From positions 689,501 through 753,500 of the forward strand of contig NZ_CP050301.1 of NCBI RefSeq assembly GCF_014189505.1: a stretch of 64,000 nucleotides of DNA. The letters run 5' to 3'. The notes under the pieces are model-generated. The model was given only the letters and a program-made list of their open reading frames with translations. It did no database searches and had not been told where the DNA came from. Numbering within the stretch: position 1 is the first letter of the stretch; every line of letters begins with the position of its first letter. Shown here one piece after another: positions 1 through 11,173 of this stretch. Made by a program: the position numbers and the translations under genes. The DNA comes from Phyllobacterium sp. 628. Its GTDB lineage: Bacteria > Pseudomonadota > Alphaproteobacteria > Rhizobiales > Rhizobiaceae.

Positions 1-400
1 TGCTTTCAAAGCGCGAAGGAACGCTGGTGCCCGCCACTTTCTGCCGCAGTGCCGTGCGCACCCGCGCCAGCAACTCACCAATACCGAAAGGTTTTTCGAC
101 ATAGTCATTGGCGCCCAGATCAAGCGCTGCGATCTTTTCCACCTCGCGGTCACGCGCCGACAGAACGATGATCGGCACTTCGGAAAAAGCCCGCACAGTC
201 TTGATAACGTCCTTGCCGTCCTTATCAGGAAGGCCAAGGTCGAGAATGACAAGATCCGGCGCGCTCGTGGCGATCATCCGTTCGGCTTCCGCGCCGGTTG
301 CGGCCGAGATTACGTCATAGCCCGAAGCGGTCAGTGCCGGATGCAGGAACCGCTGGATTTGCGGCTCGTCATCGACAACGAGAATACGGTTCTCGTTCAT
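1..400 (-). CDS. kdpE: KdpE response regulator, N-terminal part (runs off the left edge)
   Basis: Response regulator partner of KdpD, expected to activate the kdp operon at low K+ or osmotic stress. The visible 133 residues form a receiver domain: acidic pair D10/D11, phosphoacceptor D54 in VILDLGLP, S81 in the switch position and K103 in the VEKPF motif. The OmpR-type winged-helix part lies outside the window. The start ATG overlaps the kdpD stop by four bases (ATGA), so translation is probably coupled. This is the last visible gene of the operon. Identity rests on the receiver motifs plus adjacency to kdpD. Confidence 0.95.
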   Translation of the reverse strand, partial: MNENRILVVDDEPQIQRFLHPALTASGYDVISAATGAEAERMIATSAPDLVILDLGLPDKDGKDVIKTVRAFSEVPIIVLSARDREVEKIAALDLGANDYVEKPFGIGELLARVRTALRQKVAGTSVPSRFES

Positions 401-3093
401 GTTGCCACATCCCCGTTCTTCGTTTCGTCATAAATAGGAAGCCGGATAATAAACCGGGTGCCGCGTTTGCGGATCGCCGGGCTTTCCGCCTTGATTGTCC
501 CGCCCATGGATTCGACGAAACCACGGCAAATGGAAAGGCCAAGCCCGGTTCCTGCGGCCCTGCCGTCGCCTTTGACGCGCCGGTAGAATTTCTCGAAGAT
601 GCGATCCAGATCCTTTGCCGGTATGCCCTTGCCCTGATCGGTGACGCTGATCGCCACGCCCGTGGCATCTTGTTTCGCGTAGACTGATATCGGTCCCTCG
701 CCGCCATATTTGGCGGCATTGTCGAGAAGGTTGAACAGGACCTGGCCGAGCAGCGAAGAGTCGCCGCTGACGGTTGCAAGACCGGGGGCGATGCTGATGT
801 CAATCGCCACACCAGGTTTGAGCTTCTTCATACGCTCGACCGACGAAACAATCACATCGGCCGCATCAACAGGGCTGCTCTTGACCTTGAGTGTGCCCGC
901 TTCGATCCGCGTCATGTCGAACAGGTTTGAAACAAAGCGCGTCAGCCGGCCGGACTCTTCCTCGATCGACAGGAGAAGATCGTCGCGGCTTTCCGGTTTG
1001 ATCCGGGTGCCGAGTTCGCGCAGCGTGGTGACTGCCCCGGTGATTGATGCAAGCGGCGTCTTCAGATCATGCGACAGCGACGAGAACAGGGCAGCATGCA
1101 GCTTTTCGCTTTCCTGCAGCGCCGCAGTCTTGGCGTTCTCGCGCACCAACTGGGCGCGGTCGATGGCAATCGCGGTCTGGTCAAGTATCGCCGTCAACAT
1201 GCGGTCTTCGGTTTCGGTCAGCGATGCCGAGTGATTGAGCAGGGATAGGCCGAGCACACCGGCCACACCATGGGATGTCAGGATCGGCAGAAACTGCCAG
1301 CTGATTTGCGGCAGCGTGCCCGTGTCGTGTCCGGCCCGTTCGTTCTTCTCGAAGGCCCAGCGCACAGCGGTCATGTCGGTATTGTCCAGAGCCATATCCG
1401 GCGGCCATGCAGCTTGCAATGACAGATCGCCCTCATCGGGCAGGAGAATGACGACACCGGTGCCGAGCGTCGAATGCAGATGCACGGCAGCCGCCACGAG
1501 CACATCATCGAGACGCGCCGTCCCGGACAATTTTCGCGAAAATTCGTAAAGCGCCTGCGTGTTCCTTGCCTGATTGCGTGAACGCGCCACCTGATCGCGC
1601 AAACGCCCGGCGAGATCGCCGATCATCAGCGCCACGCCGAGGAAGATGATCAGCGAGAACAGCTGATGCGGCTTGGCAATGCTCAAATTGTGGATCGGGT
1701 CGATGAAGAAATAATTGTAGAGGATGAAGGACAGGCCTGCCGCGATAATCGCAGCAAACCGCCCGCTCGACATGGCCGATAGAATGACCGCAACGAGATA
1801 GAGCATAGACAGGTTTTGCGGGTGCACAATTTCGCTGGCACCAAGGCCGAGAAGTGTCGTGGCTGCCGTCGCCAGAATTGGAATGGCAATGGATATCGCA
1901 AAGTCTTGCCGCGAGCGTTTTTGCGGCGCTGGCGGTACGTAGGGTTTGTCCTGCTCGTTGCCGGTGACCACATGCACGCCAACATCGGTGAAGCGCTTCA
2001 TGATCTCGTTGGGCAGCGAGCGGCGGAACGGATTGGAAAACGTCTTGCCCTTGGGGCGGCCGACCACGATCTGCGTAACGTTTTCACGCCGGGCGATGCG
2101 GTAGATTTCATCGACGAAATCGCGGGCGATCACCCGCCGTGTTTCGGCGCCGAGCCGTTCGGCCAGATCAAGGATTTCATCGAGGCGCTGGTTGGCGGCA
2201 ATATCCATACCGGCATCGCTGGTCTTGGTCAGCGACACCACCAGCCAGCGGGCATTCAAACCCGAGGCAAGACGGCTTGCCGTGCGCACCACCTTGTCGG
2301 ATAGACTGTCAGGACCAACGCAAACCAGCAGCCGTTCGCCCGAGGCCCACGGGCCTTCAATGGCATTCTGCCGCAACAGGTCGATCATCTGGTCATCGAC
2401 GCGATCAGCGGTGCGGCGCAGCGCAAGCTCGCGCAAGGCGGTGAGATTGGCGGGCTTGAAGAAACCCTCCGCTGCCCGCTCGGCATTTCCCGGCAGATAG
2501 ACCTTGCCTTCCTTCAGCCGGGCAATGAGTTCCGCAGGCGGCAGATCGACCAGCAGTACTTCGTCAGCGCGTTTCAAGACAACGTCGGGCACTGTCTCGC
2601 GCACGGTGACGCCGGTGATCTTGGTCACAAGGTCCGACAGGCTTTCCAGATGCTGGACATTCATTGCTGTCCAGACGTCTATCCCCTGCCAGATCAGCTC
2701 TTCAATGTCCTGATGGCGTTTGGGATGGCGGCTGCCCGGTGCATTGGTATGGGCAAGCTCGTCGAGAACCAGCACTTTCGGCTTGCGGGCCAGTGCGGCG
2801 TCGAGGTCGAACTCTTCCAGCGAGCGGTCGCGATAGCCGATCTGTTTGCGTGGCAGCACTTCCAGCCCGTCAAGCAATTCGGCGGTTTCAGCCCGGCCAT
2901 GGGTTTCAGCAAGGCCGATGACCACGTCAACGCCGTCTTCCTTCAGCCTGCGGGCGCGCAACAGCATCGCATAGGTTTTGCCTACGCCTGGAGCGGCCCC
3001 GAGAAAAACGGTCAGCTTGCCGCGCGTTTCCCGCGTGGCAAGCTCCAATAATTTATCCGGATCGGGTCGTGTGTGTTGACCGTAGTCGGCCAT
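397..3093 (-). CDS. kdpD: KdpD osmosensitive K+ channel sensor histidine kinase
   Basis: Membrane sensor kinase (898 residues, normal for the family) that phosphorylates KdpE. Domains in order: the KdpD N-terminal domain with Walker A GAAPGVGKT near residue 32 and Walker B VLVLDELAHTN; a universal-stress-protein-like domain; four closely spaced membrane segments around residues 400-500; a GAF-like region; the HisKA domain with phospho-acceptor His in SLSHDLKTP near residue 671; and the HATPase domain with DQGKGI and GTGLGLS. It starts 12 bases after the kdpC stop and overlaps kdpE by four bases. All key kinase residues are present. Confidence 0.97.
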   Translation of the reverse strand: MADYGQHTRPDPDKLLELATRETRGKLTVFLGAAPGVGKTYAMLLRARRLKEDGVDVVIGLAETHGRAETAELLDGLEVLPRKQIGYRDRSLEEFDLDAALARKPKVLVLDELAHTNAPGSRHPKRHQDIEELIWQGIDVWTAMNVQHLESLSDLVTKITGVTVRETVPDVVLKRADEVLLVDLPPAELIARLKEGKVYLPGNAERAAEGFFKPANLTALRELALRRTADRVDDQMIDLLRQNAIEGPWASGERLLVCVGPDSLSDKVVRTASRLASGLNARWLVVSLTKTSDAGMDIAANQRLDEILDLAERLGAETRRVIARDFVDEIYRIARRENVTQIVVGRPKGKTFSNPFRRSLPNEIMKRFTDVGVHVVTGNEQDKPYVPPAPQKRSRQDFAISIAIPILATAATTLLGLGASEIVHPQNLSMLYLVAVILSAMSSGRFAAIIAAGLSFILYNYFFIDPIHNLSIAKPHQLFSLIIFLGVALMIGDLAGRLRDQVARSRNQARNTQALYEFSRKLSGTARLDDVLVAAAVHLHSTLGTGVVILLPDEGDLSLQAAWPPDMALDNTDMTAVRWAFEKNERAGHDTGTLPQISWQFLPILTSHGVAGVLGLSLLNHSASLTETEDRMLTAILDQTAIAIDRAQLVRENAKTAALQESEKLHAALFSSLSHDLKTPLASITGAVTTLRELGTRIKPESRDDLLLSIEEESGRLTRFVSNLFDMTRIEAGTLKVKSSPVDAADVIVSSVERMKKLKPGVAIDISIAPGLATVSGDSSLLGQVLFNLLDNAAKYGGEGPISVYAKQDATGVAISVTDQGKGIPAKDLDRIFEKFYRRVKGDGRAAGTGLGLSICRGFVESMGGTIKAESPAIRKRGTRFIIRLPIYDETKNGDVAT

Positions 3094-3105
3094 ATGCGCC
3101 TCAGA

Positions 3106-3675
3106 TTATTTTTTCACATCATCAAGCGCCATGTTGAGCGCCAGCACGTTTACCCCGGTCTCGCCGAAAATGCCAAGGACAGGATGCCGCGTATTGGCAG
3201 CTACCAGTGCAGAAATTGTCTCGGCTGGCAAGGCGCGGGCCTTGGCAACACGCTCGATCTGTAATTTGGCATAGTCAGACGAAATATCCGGATCAAGACC
3301 CGACGCCGAAGTCGTCACCGCGTCGGCAGGCAGCAGGCCAGTTGCTCCGCCAGCCTTCAAAGCATCGACGGAAGCCTTGACCCGGTCCACCAGAACCTGG
3401 GATGTCGGTCCAAGATTTGAACCGCTGGATGACCCGGCATTGTAGGCATCGGGGCTGGTGGCTGACGGACGCGGCCAGAAGTAGATATCCTTGGTGAAGT
3501 TCTGGCCGATCAGAGATGAACCCACAACCACGTCACCGCGCATGACCTGACTGGAATTGGCCTGTGCGCTAAAGAGCGTCTGGCCGACGCCCGTGATGGC
3601 AAGCGGATAGAGAAGCCCGGTGACAGCGGTCAGTATGAGAGTGAGCACGATGGCTGGGCGAAGTTGAGCTAACAT
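3106..3675 (-). CDS. kdpC: K(+)-transporting ATPase subunit C
   Basis: Single-span accessory subunit of the KdpFABC potassium pump, 189 residues. One N-terminal membrane helix (about residues 8-30, rich in Leu/Ile/Thr) is followed by a periplasmic domain. Family-typical stretches are visible, including GSSLIGQNF, YFWPRPSA and the C-terminal VNVLALNMAL. It sits between kdpB (12 bases upstream) and kdpD (12 bases downstream), all on the minus strand, the standard operon order. Confidence 0.97.
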   Translation of the reverse strand: MLAQLRPAIVLTLILTAVTGLLYPLAITGVGQTLFSAQANSSQVMRGDVVVGSSLIGQNFTKDIYFWPRPSATSPDAYNAGSSSGSNLGPTSQVLVDRVKASVDALKAGGATGLLPADAVTTSASGLDPDISSDYAKLQIERVAKARALPAETISALVAANTRHPVLGIFGETGVNVLALNMALDDVKK

Positions 3676-3687
3676 TTGAATTGTCCT

Positions 3688-5736
3688 TTAAACAAGGTGC
3701 AGAGCGGCAACGATAAGGTCGATTGCCTTGATGCCGATGAAAGGCACCAGCAGACCGCCGAGGCCATAGACCAGCAGATTACGCCGTAGGAGGGCAGATG
3801 CGCCGACGGGCCGGTAGGGAACGCCCTTCAAGGCCAGCGGGATCAGCGCAATGATGATCAGGGCATTGAAAATAACCGCCGACAGGATGGCAGACTGTGG
3901 TGAATGCAGGCCCATCACGTTCAGCGCACCCAATTGCGGGTAGGTGGCAACGAACAGCGCCGGGATGATGGCGAAGTACTTGGCCACGTCATTGGCAATC
4001 GAGAATGTTGTCAGCGAACCACGCGTCATCAGGATCTGTTTGCCGATTTCGACGATCTCGATAAGTTTGGTCGGGCTGGAATCCAGATCCACCATGTTGC
4101 CGGCTTCTCGTGCCGCCTGCGTACCCGACTGCATGGCAACGCCAACGTCAGCCTGGGCCAGCGCCGGAGCATCATTGGTGCCGTCGCCGCACATGGCAAT
4201 CAGCCGCCCGCCTTCCTGCTCCTTGCGGATATAGGCAAGCTTCTGTTCCGGGGTGGCTTCCGCCATGAAATCATCGACACCGGCTTCCGAGGCAATAGCG
4301 GCTGCGGTAACCGGATTGTCGCCGGTGACCATGACTGTCTTGATGCCCATGGCGCGCAGCGCGGCAAAGCGTTCCTTGATATCCGGCTTGACCACATCTT
4401 TCAGGTGGATCACGCCGAGCAGACGGCCGTTTTCAGCAACACCCAGCGGTGTACCGCCGGTGCGGGCGATGGAATCGACTGCCTTCTGGAAGCTTTGCGG
4501 TGCGGTGTCTTTGCCAAGACCGGCAAATTTCAGGATGGCATCGACAGCGCCCTTACGGATCTGCTGTGTGCCGATATCCACGCCGGATATGCGCGTCTGG
4601 GCAGCAAAAGGAATGAAAGTGGCCTCCTTGCCCTTCGGTACCGTGTCCGACAATCCATAGTCCGCTTGAGCCAGCGCTACGATGGAGCGGCCTTCGGCTG
4701 TTTCATCGGAGAGGGAAGCCTGCAGGGCTGCATTGGCAAGTTCATCTTCTGAAATGCCATCGACGGGGATGAATTCGGTCGCCATGCGGTTACCGAATGT
4801 AATCGTGCCCGTCTTGTCGAGGAGAAGTGTGTCCACGTCACCCGCAGCTTCAACCGCACGGCCGGAGGTGGCAATCACGTTGAAGCGGATCAGGCGATCC
4901 ATACCTGCAATACCGATAGCGGAAAGCAGCCCGCCGATCGTTGTCGGAATGAGCGTCACCAGCAGAGCGGCCAGCACCGTTACCGTCATGATCGTACCGG
5001 AATAGGCGGCCAGACCGGAAAGCGTAACAACGGCAATCAGGAACACCAGTGTCAGACCCGACAACAGGATCGACAACGCGATCTCGTTTGGTGTCTTCTG
5101 GCGCTCCGCACCTTCGATCAGCGCAATCATGCGATCGACAAAGGTTTCACCCGGTTTGGTGGTGATGCGGATTTTCAGGCAATCGGACAGCAACTGCGTG
5201 CCGCCGGTGACAGCCGAACGGTCACCGCCGGACTCGCGAATGACAGGAGCAGACTCGCCGGTAATGGCGCTTTCATTAACGGAAGCGACGCCTTCGATGA
5301 TTTCACCGTCGCCGGGGATAAGGTCGCCAGCCTCGACAAGGATAATGTCGCCGAGCTTGAGGCTTGTCGCCGGAATTGTGTCATACTCTGTGCCGTTGGC
5401 AGCTTTCAGCCGCTTGGCAACAAGATCGGACTTTGTCCGCTTGAGACTGTCAGCCTGCGCTTTGCCACGCCCTTCAGCAATGGCCTCGGAGAAGGTGGCG
5501 AAAATGACGGTGAACCACAGCCAGGCAGCGATCTGACCGGAAAACAGCGGCGTGCCGCTGCCCGAGATCAGATCACGAAGCCAGAGCAATGTGACCACAG
5601 CCGCCACAACTTCGGTGACAAAGATGACCGGGTTGCGCACCAGCTGACGCGGATCGAGCTTGAGGATTGATCCCTTCAACGCCTGGGCGAGAATGGCGCC
5701 ATCAAACAGGGATATGGATTTTGCCTGAGAAGACAT
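3688..5736 (-). CDS. kdpB: K(+)-transporting P-type ATPase, catalytic subunit B
   Basis: Catalytic ATP-hydrolysing subunit of the high-affinity K+ pump, 682 residues. It carries the phosphorylation motif [10 protein letters not shown], the TGES actuator motif in the first third, and the hinge motif [21 protein letters not shown]. The membrane helices are placed as in other KdpB proteins: a pair near residues 35-90, a pair near 215-280 and a C-terminal group after about 580. It lies 12 bases from both kdpA and kdpC, which suggests translation as one unit. Confidence 0.98.
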   Translation of the reverse strand: MSSQAKSISLFDGAILAQALKGSILKLDPRQLVRNPVIFVTEVVAAVVTLLWLRDLISGSGTPLFSGQIAAWLWFTVIFATFSEAIAEGRGKAQADSLKRTKSDLVAKRLKAANGTEYDTIPATSLKLGDIILVEAGDLIPGDGEIIEGVASVNESAITGESAPVIRESGGDRSAVTGGTQLLSDCLKIRITTKPGETFVDRMIALIEGAERQKTPNEIALSILLSGLTLVFLIAVVTLSGLAAYSGTIMTVTVLAALLVTLIPTTIGGLLSAIGIAGMDRLIRFNVIATSGRAVEAAGDVDTLLLDKTGTITFGNRMATEFIPVDGISEDELANAALQASLSDETAEGRSIVALAQADYGLSDTVPKGKEATFIPFAAQTRISGVDIGTQQIRKGAVDAILKFAGLGKDTAPQSFQKAVDSIARTGGTPLGVAENGRLLGVIHLKDVVKPDIKERFAALRAMGIKTVMVTGDNPVTAAAIASEAGVDDFMAEATPEQKLAYIRKEQEGGRLIAMCGDGTNDAPALAQADVGVAMQSGTQAAREAGNMVDLDSSPTKLIEIVEIGKQILMTRGSLTTFSIANDVAKYFAIIPALFVATYPQLGALNVMGLHSPQSAILSAVIFNALIIIALIPLALKGVPYRPVGASALLRRNLLVYGLGGLLVPFIGIKAIDLIVAALHLV

Positions 5737-5748
5737 TTTTATGATTCC

Positions 5749-7458
5749 TTAGAACGTCTGACCGGCAAGCATCAGAAAATGCTCGACAATCGGACCAAGG
5801 GCGAGCGCAGGGAAATACTGCAAACCGCCAAGGATGATGATGATACCGACGAGAAGGCCGACAAAAAGTGGTGTATCGGTCGGGAATGTGCCGGAAGAAG
5901 CCGGAACCTTCTGCTTGGCCACGAGCGAACCGGCAATTGCCAGAACGGGCACGATGTAAGCGAAGCGGCCCAGCAGCATGGCAATGCCAAGCGTCGTGTT
6001 GTACCAGGGCGAGTTGGCAGTCAGACCCGCAAAAGCCGAACCGTTATTGCCCGCTGCGGACGAGTAGGCATAAAGGATTTCCGACAGGCCATGCGGACCC
6101 TTGTTGAGAAGGCCTGCGAGACCGACCGGCAGAATGGCTGCCAGCGCCGAGAAGCCGAGAATAGCCAGCGGCAGGACCAGAACGGCAAGCATGGCATATT
6201 TCATTTCACGCGATTCGATCTTCTTGCCGAGCAATTCCGGTGTACGGCCAACCATAAGACCGGCAACAAACACGGCGAGAATGGCGAAAACCACCATGCC
6301 ATAGAGGCCCGAGCCGACACCGCCCGGCAAGACCTCGCCAAGCTGGATCAGGAACATCGGAACGAGACCGCCAAGCGGGGTCAGCGAGGCATGCATTGTA
6401 TTCACGCCGCCATTGGAAAGGCCGGTTGTCACAGCTGTATAGAGTGCGCTGCCGGACTGGCCAAAGCGCAGTTCCTTGCCTTCCATATTGCCCTGAAGCG
6501 GATCAAGACCAAGATGGGTCAAAATAGGATTGCCGCTGGTTTCAGCCCAGTAAACTGCACCGATACCAACCACCAGAAGCAGGCCCATGGCTGACAGCAG
6601 CGCCCAGCCCTGACGGCGGTTGCCTGTCATCTGGCCGAATGTGTAGACCATGGCCGAAGAGACGACCAGCATGGCAAACACGCCAAGATAGTTGGAAAAG
6701 GCATTGGGATTTTCAAACGGATGCGCCGCATTGACGTTGAAGAAACCACCGCCATTGGTGCCGAGCTGCTTGATGGCTTCCTGGCTGGCGACCGGGCCGG
6801 TCGCAATGACCTGCTTGACGCCTTCCAGCGTCGTGGCCGTTACGGAAGCATCAAGAGTTTGCGGCATGCCCATGGCAACGAAGATCAGCGCCACGACGAC
6901 TGCGAGGGGCAGCAACACGTAAAGTGTGGCGCGGGTCATATCGACCCAGAAATTGCCGAGCGTGGTCATGTGTGAACGCACGAATGCACGCGACAGCGCC
7001 ACGGCAACAGCCATGCCGGTAGCACCCGACAGGAAGTTGTGCACGGTCAATCCAGCCATCTGGCTGAAATGGCTCATTGTGGTCTCGCCGCCATAGGATT
7101 GCCAGTTGGTGTTGGTGATAAAACTGACCGCGGTATTGAAGGCAAGGTCAGGCGCAACGGCAGGAAAACCCTGTGGATTGAGCGGCAACACGTCCTGAAA
7201 TCTCAGGATCACATAAAGCGAGACGAAGCCGGCAATGCTGAAAAGCAATACGCCGAACGTATAGCCAATCCAGTTTTGCTCGCGCTTTTCGTCAATACCG
7301 GCGGCCTTGTAAAAGGCCCATTCAACAGGCTTGAACACCGGTGAAAGGAAGGTTCTTTCGCCGGCGAAAACGCGGTTCATATAAAGTCCGAGTGGCTTGA
7401 CCGCCAAAAGAACGGCGATAAGCGTCAGGCTGATTTGCAGCCATCCGACGAGAGTCAT
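5749..7458 (-). CDS. kdpA: K(+)-transporting ATPase, K+-binding channel subunit A
   Basis: Polytopic K+-selective subunit, 569 residues, evolutionarily related to KtrB/TrkH channels. Selectivity-filter-like stretches are visible: [45 protein letters not shown] and [12 protein letters not shown]. The start ATG has a GGAG ribosome-binding site a few bases upstream. It follows kdpF after 33 bases. Function: K+ uptake across the inner membrane together with KdpB, KdpC and KdpF. Confidence 0.98.
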   Translation of the reverse strand: MTLVGWLQISLTLIAVLLAVKPLGLYMNRVFAGERTFLSPVFKPVEWAFYKAAGIDEKREQNWIGYTFGVLLFSIAGFVSLYVILRFQDVLPLNPQGFPAVAPDLAFNTAVSFITNTNWQSYGGETTMSHFSQMAGLTVHNFLSGATGMAVAVALSRAFVRSHMTTLGNFWVDMTRATLYVLLPLAVVVALIFVAMGMPQTLDASVTATTLEGVKQVIATGPVASQEAIKQLGTNGGGFFNVNAAHPFENPNAFSNYLGVFAMLVVSSAMVYTFGQMTGNRRQGWALLSAMGLLLVVGIGAVYWAETSGNPILTHLGLDPLQGNMEGKELRFGQSGSALYTAVTTGLSNGGVNTMHASLTPLGGLVPMFLIQLGEVLPGGVGSGLYGMVVFAILAVFVAGLMVGRTPELLGKKIESREMKYAMLAVLVLPLAILGFSALAAILPVGLAGLLNKGPHGLSEILYAYSSAAGNNGSAFAGLTANSPWYNTTLGIAMLLGRFAYIVPVLAIAGSLVAKQKVPASSGTFPTDTPLFVGLLVGIIIILGGLQYFPALALGPIVEHFLMLAGQTF

Positions 7459-7491
7459 GGATATTCTCCGAAATGGGGGTAGAAAGGCGTC

Positions 7492-7578
7492 TTAGAAGCG
7501 TTCGGGCGCGACCAATGTCACGACCAGATAGACGCAAAGGCCAAGAGCGACGCCGAGGCCGAGAACGAGCTCAAACAC
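7492..7578 (-). CDS. kdpF: KdpF, small stabilising subunit of the K+ pump
   Basis: Very short gene of 28 codons with a GTG start. The product begins VFELVLGLGVALGLCV and ends TLVAPERF: a single hydrophobic helix followed by the RPERF/APERF-type tail usual in KdpF. KdpF is a lipid-like stabilising subunit of the KdpFABC complex. The GTG start lies inside the end of the preceding 27-codon ORF (eight-base overlap), which suggests translational coupling. The position directly before kdpA supports the call. Another nearby start cannot be excluded. Confidence 0.85.
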   Translation of the reverse strand: MFELVLGLGVALGLCVYLVVTLVAPERF

Positions 7579-7654
7579 GGTTCAGTGCCTGCGCATACAG
7601 ACCCAGAAGCAGCAGGATGCCGCTTCCAAGCGCAATAAAGATGAAGTCCAGCAT
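7571..7654 (-). CDS. 27-residue single-span membrane ORF at the head of the kdp operon
   Basis: An ATG-started ORF (MLDFIFIALGSGILLLLGLY, ending AQALNRV) that precedes and overlaps kdpF by eight bases. A GGAG motif sits eight bases before the ATG, as good a ribosome-binding site as that of kdpA. The product is one hydrophobic helix with a short positively charged tail, similar in size and build to KdpF but not identical to it. It may be a second small pump subunit or a leader peptide whose translation opens the kdpF start. Function is unknown. The call rests on the ribosome-binding site, the overlap and the hydrophobic pattern. Confidence 0.6.
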   Translation of the reverse strand: MLDFIFIALGSGILLLLGLYAQALNRV

Positions 7655-7934
7655 TGGAATATGCTCCACATTGTTTTTCGTGGGGCAAAATGCGCTTTTT
7701 CGAGTCAAGGGTCGATTGCGAAGGCAGGCGAGTCACATAAGGAAAGTATAAGGATTTGCCGTCTTTTCATCAGGATGGCTGTCGATCTGCCGGATTTCCA
7801 AGAAATTTGTGCATTTCGCCGATATGGATGTGGGAGGAATGAAGGGCGGGCGCTCCTGCGACAGCACATCTATTGACGCCGATGCTGCACACATTAAAAG
7901 TCCGCGCCAGTTCGACCAAGCAGGAAACAAGACC

Positions 7935-8225
7935 GTGATCCGCCATATCGTATTCTTCAGTGCCCGCAATCAGGATGATGTCGACACGATCCATACCCGC
8001 CTGAAAAGGCTTGGGGAAATCCCGCATTCTCTCGTTTTCGAGGTGATGAAGAACACCAAGACCGATCCGATCTCCGGTGAGATCGATGTGGTTGTCTATG
8101 GCGAATTCGAAAATGCCGAGGCTTTGGCGGCCTATAAGGCGCATCCCATTTACAACGAAACGACGGCGGTTGTGCGTCCCCTGCGTGAGCTGCGCATTTC
8201 CGCCGACGTGTTGTCTACGCTTTAA
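7935..8225 (+). CDS. Dabb (stress-responsive alpha/beta barrel) domain protein
   Basis: Small cytoplasmic protein of 96 residues starting at GTG (VIRHIVFFSARN). The opening RHIVFF, the central EIDVVVYGEFENAEAL and the final AAYKAHPIYNE followed by VRPLRELR match the dimeric alpha/beta barrel Dabb family. The biochemical role of these proteins in bacteria is mostly unknown. A longer frame runs upstream to 7809, but those residues do not look like the family and the GTG lies right at the start of the conserved domain. The gene ends four bases into the convergent cueR gene. Confidence 0.75.
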   Translation: MIRHIVFFSARNQDDVDTIHTRLKRLGEIPHSLVFEVMKNTKTDPISGEIDVVVYGEFENAEALAAYKAHPIYNETTAVVRPLRELRISADVLSTL

Positions 8226-8617
8226 GCGTCAGCCGTCCCGGATATATTCTCCAGTATCGGGCAATCCGGGCGCTGGTCGCCGTGGCAATGGGCGACCAGA
8301 TGCTGCAGCGTGTGCTGCAATTCCCGCAGCTCGGAGATCTTGCGGTCGATCTCCTTCAACTTCGTGCGGGCGATGGATTTCACATCGGAGCTGGCGCGCT
8401 CCTTGTCCTCATAGAGCGCCAGCAACTGGCGGCATTCTTCCACGGAAAAACCAAGTCCGCGTGAACGTTGCAGAAACTTCAGCTTGTGCACGTCGGACAT
8501 CGAGTAATCACGATAGCCATTGTCGGCCCTGTCTGGCTTCAACAGCCCGATATCCTCGTAATAGCGGATCGTCTTGGGCGGCAGGCCCGATTTTTCCGAT
8601 GCATTGCCAATATTCAT
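8222..8617 (-). CDS. cueR: CueR-type Cu(I)-responsive MerR-family regulator
   Basis: 131-residue MerR-family activator of copper export. The N-terminal winged helix has the family pattern KTIRYYEDIGLLKP followed by NGYRDY. A dimerisation coiled coil follows. The metal-binding loop near the C-terminus has two cysteines eight residues apart (CHGDQRPDC), the spacing used by CueR for two-coordinate Cu(I)/Ag(I)/Au(I). It starts seven bases after copA and is co-transcribed with it. The copA promoter carries a matching dyad in a 19-base spacer. Confidence 0.92.
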   Translation of the reverse strand: MNIGNASEKSGLPPKTIRYYEDIGLLKPDRADNGYRDYSMSDVHKLKFLQRSRGLGFSVEECRQLLALYEDKERASSDVKSIARTKLKEIDRKISELRELQHTLQHLVAHCHGDQRPDCPILENISGTADA

Positions 8618-8624
8618 CTCAGCC

Positions 8625-11135
8625 TCACAGTTTCAGTGTCCGCAGCCGTAGTGCATTGGCAATGACCGATACCGAGGAAAGGCTCATTGCCGCCGCCGCC
8701 AGCATGGGCGAAAGCATAGTCCCGAACACGGGATAGAGCACACCGGCAGCAACCGGCACGCCAAGCACATTATAGAAGAAGGCGAAGAACAGGTTCTGCT
8801 TGATGTTGCTGATCGTCGCATCTGCCAGATGACGGGCGCGGACAATGCCATTGAGATCGCCCTTCACCAGTGTAATCCCGGCGCTTTCCATCGCGACATC
8901 GGCGCCGGTGCCCATAGCAATGCCGACATCTGCCGCAGCCAGCGCAGGCGCGTCATTGACGCCATCACCCGCCATGGCGATTTTCGCGCCCTTGGCCCGC
9001 AACTCGTCAACCAGCTGCTTCTTTCCCTCGGGCAGCATATCGGCGCGCACTTCATCAATACCGAGCTGTGCCGCTACCGATTGCGCTGTGATCCTGTTGT
9101 CGCCGGTTGCCATGATGATCCGCAGACCTGCCTTGTGCAGCAGGCGGATGGCTTCCGCCGTTGTTGCCTTGACCGGATCGGCCACAGCCACAATGCCTGC
9201 CGCCTTGCCATCCACGGCAACGAACAGAACGCTCTTGCCCTGCGCCCGCAAAGCATCGGCCTTCTGGCTGAGCGATGAAATATCTGCTCCAGCTTTCTCC
9301 ATCATGGCTTTATTGCCAAGCGCTACACTCTGCTTGTTGACCGTGCCGGATACACCCATGCCGGTGGTGGCTTCAAAGTTTTCGGCGCTGTGTAGTGCGA
9401 GATTGCGTGTCTTTGCACCTTCAACGATGGCTTCGGCCAGCGGATGTTCCGAACCCTTTTCAAGGCTGGCTGCCAGAACCAGAAGCCGTTCGTCAGAAAA
9501 GCCTTCCGCTATAACATCGGTGAGCACAGGCTTGCCTTCAGTTAACGTACCGGTTTTGTCAACGATCAGCGTATCCACACCGGCAAAGCGTTCCAGTGCT
9601 TCCGCATCCTTGATGAGCACGCCTGCCTGCGCACCGCGTCCCGTGGCCGTCATGATTGACATCGGCGTGGCAAGACCAAGCGCGCATGGGCAGGCAATGA
9701 TCAGCACGGAAACCGCCGCAACAAGCCCGTAGATCATGCTGGGTTCCGGTCCGATCCACGCCCAGACGAGAAATGCCGCAATGGCGACCAGAACCACTGC
9801 CGGCACGAAGTAGCTCGCCACGCGATCCGCCAGACCCTGGATCGGCGCGCGTGAACGTTGCGCTGTTGCAACCATGCCGACGATCTGGGAGAGGACCGTG
9901 TCGGCACCAACTTTTTCCGCCTTGATCAGCAGCGTGCCGTTACGGTTGAGCGTACCGCCGGTCACCTGATCCTGCTCCGTCTTTTCAACGGGCAAGGGTT
10001 CGCCGGTCAGCATGGATTCATCAATGGAAGAACGGCCTTCCAGCACGATACCGTCCACAGGCACACTTTCACCCGGACGCACACGCAGCGTGTCACCAGC
10101 TGCAACCTCATCGAGTGGCACATCGCTTTCGCTGCCATCGGCAGCGATGCGGCGCGCGGTCTTCGGTGCGAGATTAAGCAAGGCGCGAATGGCGGATCCG
10201 GTCCGCTCGCGGGCTTTCAGTTCGAGGATCTGCCCGAGAAAGACCAGCGTGACGATCACGGCTGCCGCTTCGAAGTAGACGGGCACACTGCCGCCATGCA
10301 TGCGGAATGTATGCGGGAAAATGTCGGGCACTAAAGTTGCCACCACGCTGAACGCATAGGCCGCGCCAACGCCGATGGCGATCAGAGTCCACATATTAGG
10401 GCTGCGGTTGACGAATGAGGCCCATGCCCGTTCGAAGAAGGGGATGGCCGCCCACAGCACGACTGGTGTTGCCAGTGCGAATTCCAGCCAGACGGCGCGG
10501 CTCTCGCCGATCCATTCGCGCAATGGCAGGCCAAGCATCGGCCCCATGGTAATCAACAGCAGCGGAATGGAGCAAAGTGCGCTGATCCAGAAACGGCGGG
10601 TGAAATCAACAAGCTCCGGGTTCGGGCCTTCGTCGCCGGTGGGAATGCCCATCGGCTCCAGCGCCATGCCGCAGATCGGGCAGGAACCCGGGCCGTCCTT
10701 GATGATCTCTGGATGCATCGGGCAGGTATATTGCGTTCCCGCAGGCGTGGCTTTGGGTGCGGGCCGGTCGCCCAGATAATCCTGCGGCGCATTTTCAAAC
10801 TTGGCCATGCAACCTGCCGAACAGAAATAATACTTCTGACCCTCGTGCTGCAGGAAGTGCTTTGCCGTGGCCCGGTCAACTTTCATACCGCAGACGGGGT
10901 CAATAGCAGTCAGATAGGTGTCCGGGTCATTCTTGAATTTCGTCTGGCAACCGGCCGAGCAAAAATGGAACACGCGCCCGTCACGTTCCACCTTTGGTTT
11001 GCCCGCCGTGGGATCAACCAGCATTCCGCAAACCGGATCGCGCACAATTTCGGCTTCAGCCTTGTGCGTGCTGCAGCAGCTATGGCCTTGGGTGCCGTGC
11101 GCGTGGTCGTGATGGGCGGAATGGTCATGTTTCAT
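8625..11135 (-). CDS. copA: Copper-exporting P1B-type ATPase with YHS and heavy-metal-binding domains
   Basis: Cytoplasmic copper export pump of 836 residues from the chosen ATG ([11 protein letters not shown]). A His-rich head is followed by two YHS domains ([11 protein letters not shown] and [11 protein letters not shown], each with a later FCSAGC). Next is a heavy-metal-binding YTCPMHPEI...[10 protein letters not shown] module, then the P1B core: the CPC membrane motif in [31 protein letters not shown] and [23 protein letters not shown]. An upstream frame reaches 11261, but the CueR-type promoter lies at 11174-11204, so starts beyond it would not be transcribed. The ribosome-binding site is weak. 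Confidence 0.93.
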   Translation of the reverse strand: MKHDHSAHHDHAHGTQGHSCCSTHKAEAEIVRDPVCGMLVDPTAGKPKVERDGRVFHFCSAGCQTKFKNDPDTYLTAIDPVCGMKVDRATAKHFLQHEGQKYYFCSAGCMAKFENAPQDYLGDRPAPKATPAGTQYTCPMHPEIIKDGPGSCPICGMALEPMGIPTGDEGPNPELVDFTRRFWISALCSIPLLLITMGPMLGLPLREWIGESRAVWLEFALATPVVLWAAIPFFERAWASFVNRSPNMWTLIAIGVGAAYAFSVVATLVPDIFPHTFRMHGGSVPVYFEAAAVIVTLVFLGQILELKARERTGSAIRALLNLAPKTARRIAADGSESDVPLDEVAAGDTLRVRPGESVPVDGIVLEGRSSIDESMLTGEPLPVEKTEQDQVTGGTLNRNGTLLIKAEKVGADTVLSQIVGMVATAQRSRAPIQGLADRVASYFVPAVVLVAIAAFLVWAWIGPEPSMIYGLVAAVSVLIIACPCALGLATPMSIMTATGRGAQAGVLIKDAEALERFAGVDTLIVDKTGTLTEGKPVLTDVIAEGFSDERLLVLAASLEKGSEHPLAEAIVEGAKTRNLALHSAENFEATTGMGVSGTVNKQSVALGNKAMMEKAGADISSLSQKADALRAQGKSVLFVAVDGKAAGIVAVADPVKATTAEAIRLLHKAGLRIIMATGDNRITAQSVAAQLGIDEVRADMLPEGKKQLVDELRAKGAKIAMAGDGVNDAPALAAADVGIAMGTGADVAMESAGITLVKGDLNGIVRARHLADATISNIKQNLFFAFFYNVLGVPVAAGVLYPVFGTMLSPMLAAAAMSLSSVSVIANALRLRTLKL

Positions 11136-11173
11136 GATGGAACTTTCGACATGTACGGGAAGATAGTGATGTG

